64,000 nt of DNA from Actinernus sp. WN-2022 (Eukaryota > Cnidaria > Anthozoa > Actiniaria > Actinernidae). The first letter of the stretch is position 1. Each line of letters starts with the position of its first letter. The stretch is taken from assembly GCA_030867875.1 (NCBI GenBank), contig JAOWCC010001634.1, positions 40,133,403-40,197,402 on the forward strand, given 5' to 3'. Below are positions 54,758 through 64,000 of the stretch, in pieces. A model generated the notes under the pieces. The model saw only the letters and a program-made list of their open reading frames with translations, did not search any database and was not told the origin of the DNA. The translations under genes were made by a program, and so were the position numbers.

Positions 54758-54917
54758 GTGAGTTGTTGTTTGTTTTCTCGATCTCTCTTTTCCTCTTTTC
54801 AAATGCCTGAAATCACAAATAAGCTATAAGTCTAAACGATAAAGACTACCGTGATTAAGTAGTGTCTTGGATACAAAAAAAACAAAAACAGCGTCAAAGC
54901 TAACATTATGGCCATTT

Positions 54918-55075
54918 AAATGAGAGGAAGTTAGCCGCGGTTTAGCAGCCGCGAAGTTCACAAAGCTGTGCCATAATTAAGACTTCAGTTAGTCGCGAAC
55001 GTACGCGGAGTGTGACCCATTCATTCATACATTCATTCGCCGCTTAGATAAGCTGCGGCTAACTTCCTCTTGTTT
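54918..55075. mobile_element. Small MITE with GAGGAAGTTAGCCGC ends
   Basis: GAGAGGAAGTTAGCCGCGG at the left, GCTGCGGCTAACTTCCTCT at the right. Lies in intron 1 of the discoidin gene. Confidence 0.8.
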
Positions 55076-55339
55076 ACACTGAGTGCGACTACTGAAACCG
55101 GGGCCACTTAGACAACGAGAACCAATCAATAACATCGATTGTACTGAATCCCAATACACGTAGGTCAACTGTGAGAGAATTGATTATCCAAAAAGTTCAC
55201 CATATCGATAATATCGATATCGAGTAGTTTACAGCTTAGTGAGTGAGTGAGCGAGTGAGTGACACTGACGAATTCCCCCACACCAATAACTCGTGAGTTG
55301 CTACGCAGCATCCACGAGTTAAAAATGATTCTGTTAAAA

Positions 55340-55742
55340 GAGCTATATTTAAAACGCTCGCAGAGGCGTTTGTTCTAAATCGTTACCACAACACTTCTAG
55401 TGTTAGTGGGATGTTGAAGGAACTTGAGTGGGACACCCTCGAAAGCAGAAGAAAAAAGAGCAGACTGACTATGCTATATAAGATCCATAATGGCCTAGTT
55501 GACGTTGAAAATGAGAAATATCTTACCCCAATGGGACGGACAAGTCGTCATCTTCACAAACACTCATATAAATTTCCACCATCATTAACAGATATCATAA
55601 ATTTTCGTTTTTCCCGAAAACGTTAAAGGAATGGAAAACTTTGCCATCTACCTTAGTTAAAGCAGACTCGTGAACTTGTAAGAATCATCTTATATACATG
55701 GAGACAAGTATTGGGGGAAAAATAATAATAATAATATTAACA
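55340..55742 (+). pseudogene. LINE C-terminal fragment with ATA tail
   Basis: MLKELEWDTLESRRKKSRLT, MLYKIHNGLVDVENE, TSRHLHKHSYKFPPSLTD, and after a frame change FPKTLKEWKTLP: the end of a LINE ORF2. It ends in AATAATAATAATATTAAC near 55742. Confidence 0.75.
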
Positions 55743-56299
55743 TCGCGAAGGCGCTTGGAGGATTCCTTTCCAGCTGGTAGAATAGTATTAAGTGGGTCAT
55801 TAGCAGTCATATTGCTTGTTTTCTTAAAAATAGATCTATCACTTTTTTCTAGCAAGGAGTAAATACAGAACTTCTCTGGCGTATATCTACGCTTGAAACA
55901 TCTAGTTGGGTCGGGCCCAGTAACTAACAACCTGCCATGTTATTGGCTCGCTACTCCAACGATACAACAATAAAACGATACAAACACAATATATTTATTT
56001 ATAGTGCGGCCCAAAAGTCCGGTCTTACCCATCTAGTTAGGAGACAGTGATGCAGCAGGAGGCCTTCACCTCTCAAAACCTTGCATTTATTGGACCCCAT
56101 TTGGACTGCACTGTCAAATAATTCCATTGTTTTAGGGTTAGGGTTTGTATTGTTTCAGTGTTAGGTATTGTTTGGATATATAGCCAGTACTATTACAGGT
56201 TCCGAGGAGGTGAAGGCCGCCCCAGATGCAGATGATCCATAAGCACTGGATAAACCCTAAATAAGTTTCGATAAAACTAATGCCTAACATGGGACAGTC
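55743..56299. other. No gene recognised
   Basis: A minus-strand ORF (55685-55930) has no clear family. Contains AGGGTTAGGGTTTG near 56135, too short to be telomeric. Confidence 0.35.
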
Positions 56300-57020
56300 T
56301 GTCTATACGCCGTCAAAACCTTAAAGAGATCTTAATGTTGAAGTTAACGCATAACCTTGCCCCTGTGTATTTGCAACAATTATTCACTCCTCGTAGTACA
56401 GACATATAAAAGTGACGGGGATGATCGTCGTACCTTTTAGGGGTTGAAATTCGTAGTTTTGTACCGCTTAGGGTGTGTAAATCTAAAATGACCACCGTTA
56501 GATTATCCCGATACCTTTTAGGGTATTAAGACGGAACTGCCTGTGTTCATTTAATAATTACTCGGCCGAGCTGGCTCTTGGCAGCCTTGTGTCACTCATC
56601 ACTCACCAATAAGAGTGTTTTAGAAGTGGTATCTCCTAGGGGTGAAAATGAATTCGAGCCACGCCCACAATACGAGATTCTGGTACTTTTAGGGATTCCT
56701 TTCAAATTTCCGACGATCATCGCCGTCACTTTTATATTGGAGTCCCTCCTACGGAAGTACAGATTACCATCTAAAACCCAAGCCATGGACCGACTATTTA
56801 AACCTAAGCCTCGCGTATAGTGAGACTGTCCTGTGGAATAATCTTCCCCATAAGTTGCGAAAAATTATGTCGTTTGGCCAATTCAAGAGGGAAATCGGTC
56901 ATTTCTTTTGACTATCGGATTGCCACACGACAATCATGTAAAACAGTATGCAGCTTATTTTGATTTTGTATATACTGATGATTTTACCGTGTGTAAATAA
57001 AGCATGACTTGCATGTATGT
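56300..57020 (+). pseudogene. LINE C-terminal fragment split by a MITE
   Basis: Before the MITE: LKEILMLKLTHNLAPVYLQQ and LFTPRS. After it: NLSLAYSETVLWNNLPHKLR and SFGQFKREIGHFF then a stop. AATAAA at 56996. Confidence 0.7.
56406..56735. mobile_element. MITE inside the LINE fragment
   Basis: ATAAAAGTGACGGGGATGAT at the left and the inverted GTCACTTTTAT at the right, arms about 60 bp. TACCTTTTAGGG motifs repeat inside. Confidence 0.8.
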
Positions 57021-57955
57021 ATGCAATCAATGTCGATCACAAGACAATAGCATTTCGACTTGCTCGAGCTTTGATTCGGTAAAAGCGAATTTGGTCGACT
57101 AGATCTGAAGTCAGTCTTTCGAATGAATAAAATCGCGTGGATCTGCTAGCATCTATACATTGGAATGCTTTATTTTCGTTTGCAATGTGTTTAGTTCTCG
57201 TTGTCTAAGTTGTCCCGGTTTCACTGAGTCGCACTCTAAATGGTTCTATTTTAACGTCAATATTGTCTGTGGTTCTGGTTGCATCAATCATATTATATTT
57301 GATGTATTCTCATATCACAAGATACAAACTTTAAAATCTGAAGGTTAAATAAACTTGGCGATATTTAATATCCACGTTGTTTAATTCGTGGTTGAAGATG
57401 TTAAATATTTCAAGGTGTGCAGAAATTAGCTAAATAAATACTTTTTTATGCATTTCTTCAATTTTGAAGTCCATTAATAATAAATAAATAAATAAATAAA
57501 TGGTTTATTTTACGTCGAGGATACAGGAAGCCGTTACCGGCTCTCCCAAGCCAGAGGCTTATAATTAAGTGTTCCGACGAACATTATTACCTTGTGTAAC
57601 AGATTTAAGCATTCTTTATTTTTAACAGATTTAAATAGGCCTTTTATAGGTAACAGTCACGTGCTGAGATATCACTTCAATAACAAAGGAATTGAGCTCA
57701 TGATCCCATGGGAACAGGTTTTACTGGACGGCAAACGTATAAAACACTTCAAAACGCAGTTTTAGAAAGATCGATAATCGATTGGAGGTGAAAAATAGCA
57801 TTTACCAACAGGTTTTGCTAATAACACTACCGATCTCCTGCAAGTGCCATTAAATAAATGAAGTAAGAATTTTTTGCCATCCAGTACAACTACGTTATTG
57901 CTTTACTGCTAAAGACGCATTGACTTAAACTATCAATAACTTATTTATCTCACAG
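57021..57955. other. Rest of discoidin intron 1; no gene
   Basis: Includes a TAAA microsatellite (57480-57500) and a short repeat end (CCGTTACCGGCTCTCCCAAG). Confidence 0.4.
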
Positions 57956-58123
57956 TTGACTGCGCTGGTATGTTCAGCACAGGGATCCTGGGGGTTGGTG
58001 ACGGGACTCTTGTCGCCTCCTCCTACTCAACTGATCTTGAGCCGTACAAAGCTGTCGTGAACACCAGCAAGGCCTGGTGCTCAGAAATCCAAGATAGCTA
58101 TCAGTATCTACAAGTTAATCTTG
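57956..58123 (+). CDS. Discoidin-domain protein, exon 2 (first part of F5/8 type C domain)
   Basis: Acceptor TTATCTCACAG, donor CTTG|GTATGT, phase 1 at both ends. Reads VDCAGMFSTGILGVGDGTLV, ASSYSTDLEP, then KAWCSEIQDSYQYLQVNLG. These are the landmarks of a discoidin domain: the first Cys, the I..G.I.D..L.ASS block, a Trp, and YLQVNLG (usually YLQVDLG). Such domains bind carbohydrate, collagen or membrane lipids. Confidence 0.85.
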
Positions 58124-58289
58124 GTATGTAGTCTGAAAGGAGACAAGCGCGCGATACATTATCATACAATAAACAGGGCGAAGCGCTCGCTCTGATTGGT
58201 CGATAGCTATGATCTATTAGAATACAGATCCACAGATAACGTCACAATGTTACGCGCTATATAGTTTTTCTACATGTCATTTTTCCGTG

Positions 58290-58428
58290 GGTCTGTCCTC
58301 TTATAGATGCATAAATGACGTCACAGCGTGAATAGACCATCAGTTACACCACTCAACTGCGGCTCGTGGCGCACTTCTTTATTCTCGTCACGTCACGTAT
58401 CTGTGCATCTATAAGAGGACAGACGCAT
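58290..58428. mobile_element. Small MITE
   Basis: GTCTGTCCTCTTATAGATGC at the left and its inverted partner (GCATCTATAAGAGGACAGAC) at the right. The interior holds TGACGTCAC. Confidence 0.8.
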
Positions 58429-58859
58429 ATAATAACAAAATGTCGCATAATTTGTTAAATGAACACGAATACGCGAACATGAATTTTACTGTGGACAGCC
58501 ACCGTATTCCTTTTGATTTCAGACATTCCATTCCAACCGCATGCATGGCCAATCAGAATTCAGTTCTCAGAATCCAAAAACCACTCGCGTCAGAACTTTC
58601 TGGCGAAATATAGAGGCTAAATTTGAAAAAAAATTATATGAAATCGGTTTCAAATAGCTTCCTATATAATTTTATTTCTGTTCTTAGTTTTTCTCAAGAA
58701 AGTAGATAGAGTTTAGAAGTTATCGTTTGTTTTGATGCTGTACTGATGAGCTTGAAAGTGCCGATCGATATAAGCGAACCGTTGTTAATTAACTCATATC
58801 ATGTTACGTTATAACGATCTTGATTGGCTTACACAAACAATCGGGAATGGAATGCCTGG

Positions 58860-59231
58860 CTGGTGTCACCAACACCGCGGCAAAACGTTATACTCCGCTG
58901 GCCGAAAGAACGAAGGCTCTGGAGTACAAATACAAGTTCCCGAGGTCTTAATCTTTTTTAGTAAATAATTTTATAAATTAGTAAACTCACAGTGAATTGC
59001 AAATGAAGAAAACTTCAACCTGTTAAAGTCTTAGGCTTAGCTTTTAGTAATTTTCTTGTTTTTCGCGAAAGATTTTACGTAAATACGCATACGTACTTAA
59101 AACTAGAAACAGGGGTGGTTACCTCTGTTTTCTTTTAGTTTCGGCGGGAAACTGGGGAGACGCTCGCGCGACCGGCTCATCAAAAGCGCATGCGCGTGAC
59201 GTTTTGCCGCGGTTTAGGCTGGTGTAAGAAG
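58860..59231. repeat. Dispersed repeat related to 22500-22900
   Basis: CCGCGGCAAAACGTTATAC at 58876 is inverted at about 59200 (ACGTTTTGCCGCGG). The order of AAGGCTCTGGAGTACAAATA, AGTAAACTCACAGTGAATTG and CCTGTTAAAGTCTTAGGCTT follows 22740-22860. Confidence 0.65.
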
Positions 59232-59758
59232 TAGGCCTGAGCGGATTGTGCTCCTAAAAGTGGCATATTATGCCGCTAGCACTGCTCCAAATTTTGTCGA
59301 ATTATGCCCAAATTATGCCAAAGTTAAAAAATTATGCTCGTAGATTACACAATTATGCTCCCAAAAAATGTTTTTCGAAGACGGCCGGCATTAGTTGATG
59401 CGCGGCATTTTTAGTTGTTCACACAACATTTTATAGACTTTTTAGTACCAACGGACACAGAAACCAATCAGGCGTGACTGTTCCCACGCTCTGAACAAAA
59501 TACGGCTTTTTGGCTTTTTTCACGTTTAACGCACACTCGTTAAGTGAAATTCAGGTATTTGCTTTGGAATTTTTTTAAATATACCAGCTAATAATTAGGA
59601 AAGGCACTATAAAAGCAATAATAGCATTGCTTTTGGCTTTAATGCTTCAAATTATGCTATAATCTGGTAATTATGCTCGAGCAGTGCTTCTTTGAAAAAT
59701 TATGCTCGTTTACTCCAATTATGCCAAAAATTATGCTAGCACAATCCGCTCAGGCCTA
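59232..59758. mobile_element. hAT-type MITE
   Basis: TAGGCCTGAGCGGATTGTGC at the left and its reverse complement at the right. GTAAGAAG on both sides (59224-59231 and 59759-59766) is a perfect 8-bp target duplication, as hAT elements make. AATTATGC motifs repeat many times inside in both orientations. Confidence 0.92.
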
Positions 59759-59884
59759 GTAAGAAGCCGTTAGTGGAGCCAGCGTTTGTGCATGTGACGA
59801 CCCTAAGAACGGCTGCGAAGGCGACTAGAGTTACTAGGGTATCTTTCCTGATTATACTGTCTTTACAACATTACAAAAAGTGTA

Positions 59885-60120
59885 ATGTTTAAAGTCAAGA
59901 ACAGACTATTACCTAATAACATTCTAGATCTGTTTAGTAACTCGCCTTCGTGTTGTAATTTAAGAAATGCCGATTTCTATATACCAAGTGTAAAGACAGT
60001 CCGTTATGGACCATTTTTATGGTCAAACTGCAGAGTAAAGATAGAAACCTAAAATCTTTGATGAACTTTAAAACTAGCATTAAAAGGAGAGACCTTACCA
60101 GTGTAATTTTTACACGGCTC
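59885..60120 (+). pseudogene. LINE C-terminal fragment
   Basis: FKVKNRLLPNNILDLFSNSP, NLRNADFYIPSVKTVRYGPF, and in a second frame LWSKLQSKDRNLKSLMNFKT. This matches the last part of LINE ORF2 proteins. Confidence 0.7.
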
Positions 60121-60837
60121 GACCGGTACGAGGACGGAAAATTACGAGACGAACTCCACAGTTGCCCAATAACTCCAATATATTTCATTAATATCCAGTA
60201 TCTGACTCCAAATACAAAACTCAGTGTGATTCCTTGACTGTAATACTCTCCAACGTACTCTGTATTTTCTAACGCACTCTGACTCCAAACCAAGACTAAC
60301 TTACTCGAACTGTCAGGCCCCCTATTATCCTCGTGCCTACCACGTGATAGGTGTGTCAAATTACGCACGTCACATAATTAACAATAATTTATGCAAAGAG
60401 TGTTAACTCTGCAAAACCTGAGGACATTATCAGAATAATAGACAATAGATCATGTATACTGATAGCAGGCATTAGAATCGGACATCATCTAACTATGATA
60501 TTAAATGCGTCTCAGCATCAGAGACTGCATGCTTATTTATTTATTTATCTATTTAATCTAGATATATTTTTTAATTAGTGATTAGGTAAACTACTAGATG
60601 ACATACATATATAATTTAACATGCCCCACCTATCTATTTATTCACCACATACATACACCTTTCCAATGCATACAACTGAGCTTTTATTTCATTTCATTTA
60701 ATATATTTATTTTAAGTTTATATTATTTGTTTTATTTTTATATAGTGTCCCCCGATTAGTAGATCACTTGTGGTCAGCTGGAAGATTAGACACTGAAATA
60801 AAGTTGTTGATTGATTGATGTAGACCATTTCGTGTAG
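60121..60837. other. AT-rich stretch with LINE-like 3' UTR
   Basis: No ORF of note. The 3' tail GAAATAAAGTTGTTGATTGA ends near 60820. Confidence 0.4.
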
Positions 60838-61013
60838 ATATTTTGATGATGATACCAGTACTTGTCATAGGTCGAGTGAGAACGATCAGTAGTTTGGGAA
60901 TACAGGGCTATAAACCAGCGTTTATTGCGTACCTAAAACAGTTCAGAGTCACCTACACCCAAGATGATGTGGGATGGAAGTACTTTAAAGATGTCGATGG
61001 AGTCACGCCTAAG
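60838..61013 (+). CDS. Discoidin-domain protein, exon 3 (middle of F5/8 type C domain)
   Basis: Acceptor TTTCGTGTAG completes the split codon from exon 2 (phase 1), and the exon ends AAG|GTATTA in phase 0. Reads VLVIGRVRTISSLGIQGYKP, AYLKQFRVTYTQDDVGWKYF and KDVDGVTPK. TIxSLGIQG and FRVTYTQDDxGWKYF fit the central strands of a discoidin domain. The last third of the domain (ending in a Cys) is not found before the right edge, so further exons must lie outside. Confidence 0.8.
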
Positions 61014-61047
61014 GTATTACCTGTAGTGATCAGTATGTCCATTTGAC

Positions 61048-61310
61048 CACGATCCCTTGCGAACCTAATAAACACAGCCAAAATAACACGTATAGAAATA
61101 CCCTATTCTCTTCAATATATTAGTATATTACATTCAATACATTATATTCAATATATTACAGTATATTGGTAACAGCACTTGCAATAGCTTGATTTCAAGA
61201 TTTAAATCCTCTCGACCGTGATTTTATAACGGTTTTAAAGTTTTTCGTACGCAAAGGATTGTGGCTATATGTACATATTTTTCATTACGGTGGATTAAAT
61301 GTACACGAGT
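61048..61310. repeat. Dispersed repeat related to 17255-17690
   Basis: CGATCCCTTGCGAACCTAAT and, inverted, GTACGCAAAGGATTGTGGCT. Directly follows exon 3 of the discoidin gene. Confidence 0.6.
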
Positions 61311-61457
61311 ATATTTCCTTTAGATATAAACGAATACAATATAATGACCATTAGCTTTTCATACATTACATTTCCATCCACGTTTGTACGACTTTATATG
61401 GGTAAGATGGCCTACTTTATTCTGATTGAAAAAGAAAGGAAATGAACGTAGTCAGGT

Positions 61458-61730
61458 GTCCATAACTAGGAGCGTCACAGCATTTTCACAAGTTAGGCTA
61501 TTTTTAAAACGGTTTCCCGCTATTCTTGGGTTGCAATCATTCCTAAGGGAATAAAATCACAAAAGCGTAGCAGCCATGTTGTTGGTATAACAAAAGTATC
61601 TAATGAGGCATCTTTTGTTCCGCCACTGGTGCAATCTACTAGTTGGCGGGAAAAATGATCTAAAAATAGCCCAACTTGTGAAAACGCTGTGACAGCTATA
61701 TAGTAGATATGGACGCTCCTGGTTATGGGC
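61458..61730. mobile_element. MITE (opposite orientation copy of 44665-44962)
   Basis: TCCATAACTAGGAGCGTCAC at the left is inverted at the right end (GACGCTCCTGGTTATGG). Interior shared with 44665-44962. Confidence 0.85.
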
Positions 61731-61738
61731 TCATGGCG

Positions 61739-62294
61739 TAGTGCCTATAACCCTTTTTGCAATTTTTATAGCTTATGAACCTCCGAAAAGTTTTGAATAC
61801 TTCTGTGAAGAAAGTTTTGGTTTTTAAAAAGTGAATACTTTATGTTCTACCCTTGTTTGAAATCGTGAAAATGTGAACTTTCCTGACCCATGAACGCGTA
61901 AGTAAAAGGCTGGGTCGAAACCTGGGTAGACGTCATCTTGACGTCATATAATTAATTCGGCTTTGCGATCATTTGAAGAAATACTTAACATGTTGACTAA
62001 AGTGACTTTTTTCTTTACTAACAACTCAAAAACTGTGTATATTTTTCTATGCATCGATGTTGTTGTGATAAAAAGGCGCCATGGAGAATAATGCATTAAT
62101 GAGATGACGTCTACCCAGGTTTCGACCCAGGCTTTTACTTACGCGGTCATGGGTCAGGAAAGGTCACATTTCACGATTTAAAACAAGCGTAGAACATAAA
62201 GTATTCACTTTAAACCAAAACTTTCTTCACAGAAGTACTCAAAACTTTTCGGAGGTTCATAAGCTATCAAAATTGCAAAAGGGTGATAGGCACT
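61739..62294. mobile_element. Foldback element with ~200-bp arms
   Basis: AGTGCCTATAACCCTTTTTG at the left is inverted at the right (GATAGGCACT). Arms share ACCTCCGAAAAGTTTTGA, CTTCTGTGAAGAAAGTTTTG, CCTGACCCATGA and TGGGTCGAAACCTGGGTAGA. Confidence 0.88.
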
Positions 62295-62990
62295 TTAAAC
62301 GGTGCGGCTCAGCCTCCATTTTTAATGCCACAGAAAATGGCCGCGAAGCCATAATTCAGATTAGTTTGAGCTTCTCAGCTGCATTTGAAGAAATACGTAC
62401 AGTAATTAACAGGGGAGTTGGCTTAGAAAACGTACAGTTACCCCAACTCTCCTGCACTTGTCACACTTTACCTATCCTTTTTGTACTAAGCTATAAATAT
62501 TGTAAAATACATTTATCTATTTTAAAATACATTTATCTATTTTAAAATACATATCTATATAAATACATATCTATATAAATAAATAAATAATTGTGTCTCC
62601 GCCGTACTATAAAGTGCTCGATATGGGTAAACGCAGAGCGGGGATAATAATAATATAATGAACGATGGATTTGACCTATCTTTCAATGTATTATTATTAT
62701 CTATATAAATAAATATCTATATATCTACTTTATAATAATATTATATTATTGTCGCCAAATGTTCTATTGTAAAGTATCTGTATATATTATGAAACAGTCA
62801 CACCAGTATGTATGTCATATAGTTACTTATATTTATTGTAATTATATCTCTTGTAAAATAATTATTTATTTAGCTATTACAGAAATACAAATAAACAGAT
62901 ATTATATCCTGAATACCTGAAACCTGAATAACTTAATAACTTATACCTGAACACCTGAATACCTGAATAAAATTGTCAACCACCACACAA
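62295..62990. other. AT-rich, microsatellite-like stretch; no gene
   Basis: CTATATAAATAAATA repeats at 62545-62590 and 62695-62725, and CCTGAATA repeats near 62910-62970 that resemble the octamer array at the right edge. Confidence 0.5.
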
Positions 62991-63210
62991 CTACCTTCGC
63001 ATGTTAAATCTTAACAAAGACGAACTAGACAATACCATCCTAAGAAGTTTATTAACGTCGGTAGTAAAAGCAATTAATATAGAAACAGTTTTATAACAAG
63101 AACAGTGAAAGAATGGAATTTATTGCCAAATGACGTTATAGAAAGTCATACTATGGCTATATTTAAATCAACGCTCAGTAAGCATCTTTCTAAAAGTCCT
63201 AATTAGGGTT
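62991..63210 (+). pseudogene. LINE C-terminal fragment
   Basis: FITRTVKEWNLLPNDVIESH and TMAIFKSTLSKHLSKSPN then a stop, the last part of a LINE ORF2. An AT-rich 3' flank follows. Confidence 0.7.
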
Positions 63211-63415
63211 GCTCTATAATTCCTTAGAATTACCTTCTTATCAACATTTCTCTCTCTAAAATGTTATAGTGTATTATAGAGCATTTTATAAACATTATTC
63301 ATACCTAATATATAATTAACATATATACATAAATACACACGTGTGTATATAGTTATTTATTATGTATTTTTTATTATTATTACTATTATTTTACATCTGT
63401 AGTGATTTAGATTTA

Positions 63416-64000
63416 GACCTGGATACCTGACCATCTGACCGTCTGACCGTCTGACCGTCTGACCGTGTGACCGTGTGACCGTGTGACCGTGTGACCCTCT
63501 GACCCTCTGACCCTCTGACCCTCTGACCCTCTGACCCTCTGACCCTCTGACCCTCTGAACCTCTGACCCTCTGACCCTCTGACCCTCTGACCCTCTGACC
63601 CTCTGACCCTCTGACCCTCTGAACCTCTGAACCTCTGAACCTCTGAACCTCTGAACCTCTGAACCTCTGAACCTCTGAACCTCTGAACCTCTGAACCTCT
63701 GAACCTCTGAACCTCTGAACCTCTGAACCTCTGAACCTCTGAACCTCTGAACCTCTGAACCTCTGAACCTCTGAACCTCTGAACCTCTGAACCTCTGAAC
63801 CTCTGAACCTCTGAACCTCTGAACCTCTGAACCTCTGAACCTCTGAACCTCTGAACCTCTGAACCTCTGAACCTCTGAACCTCTGAACCTCTGAACCTCT
63901 GAACCTCTGAACCTCTGAACATCTGAACATCTGAACATCTGAACATCTGAACATCTGAACATCTGAACATCTGAACATCTGAACATCTGAACATCTGAAC
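63416..64000. repeat. 8-bp tandem array, runs off the right edge (~73 units)
   Basis: Octamers in ordered blocks: CTGACCGT, GTGACCGT, CTGACCCT, CTGAACCT (the main block) and CTGAACAT up to the edge. The long minus-strand ORFs here repeat every 24 bp in all three frames and are not genes. Confidence 0.95.

Larger units (their letters stand above)
58124..60837 (+). other. Discoidin gene intron 2, filled with mobile elements
   Basis: Contains a MITE (58290-58428), a dispersed repeat (58860-59230), a hAT MITE (59232-59758), a LINE fragment (59885-60120) and a LINE 3' tail ending AATAAAGTTGTTGATTGATT near 60820, about 18 bp before the exon 3 acceptor. 58430-58860 shows nothing I recognise. Confidence 0.6.

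Noticed and set aside
56130..56160. Telomere-like AGGGTTAGGGTTTG
   Set aside because: Only two units; not an array.
59934..60368. 144-codon minus-strand ORF
   Set aside because: It is the opposite strand of a LINE C-terminal fragment; no domain on the minus strand.
63360..63994. Three 190-208 codon minus-strand frames
   Set aside because: The 8-bp repeat gives the same 24-bp peptide period in every frame; not a protein gene.

Overview
The window looks like repeat-rich genomic DNA of an invertebrate animal, most likely a cnidarian such as a coral or sea anemone. This rests on spliced metazoan genes (a class A GPCR and a secreted discoidin-domain protein), CR1/L2-like LINE remnants, tRNA-derived SINEs, a Polinton/Maverick relic, an ISL2EU-type DNA transposon with YqaJ and THAP genes, and many inverted-repeat MITEs. 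No database search was possible, so the species assignment is inference. No bacterial features, rRNA or CRISPR arrays are seen.

Layout. 1-755 (minus) is the open 5' part of a large mobile-element protein that runs off the left edge, preceded by 120-bp tandem repeats. 3189-9354 (plus) is a three-exon GPCR whose introns hold a MITE, a degenerate LINE, a SINE and a truncated LINE with an intact reverse-transcriptase ORF. 9.4-16.0 kb is repeat-rich and contains a 2.6-kb Polinton-derived element (12165-14781) with 412-bp inverted repeats and a 6-bp target duplication. 16-24.5 kb is mostly MITEs and foldback elements, including a 1.1-kb one built from a repeated TATCGCGCGATA palindrome.

24.6-39.6 kb is a nested structure. 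The two halves of one degenerate multicopy ORF (minus strand) lie at 38936-39556 and 24630-25389. Between them is a 13.5-kb segment bounded by 17-bp inverted repeats and ATGCAT-rich subterminal satellite. Inside that segment is an 8.3-kb inverted-repeat element (25864-34175) whose ends carry a 30-bp palindromic minisatellite, and this in turn holds further arrays and elements.

41.2-42.5 kb is minisatellite. 43.6-53.3 kb holds three copies of a roughly 0.9-kb repeat. The second copy is split by a 5.3-kb ISL2EU-like transposon (45096-50385) that carries convergent SAP/SWIM/YqaJ nuclease and THAP-DDE transposase genes, both damaged. From 54.6 kb to the right, a discoidin (F5/8 type C) gene is recognisable as three exons (signal peptide, then two domain exons) separated by introns full of LINE and MITE debris. 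Its remaining exons are expected beyond the window. The window ends in an 8-bp tandem array that continues past the right edge.

The only two genes that look like functioning host genes are the GPCR and the discoidin gene. Nearly everything else is mobile-element DNA in layers, and the insertion order can often be read from the interrupted copies.
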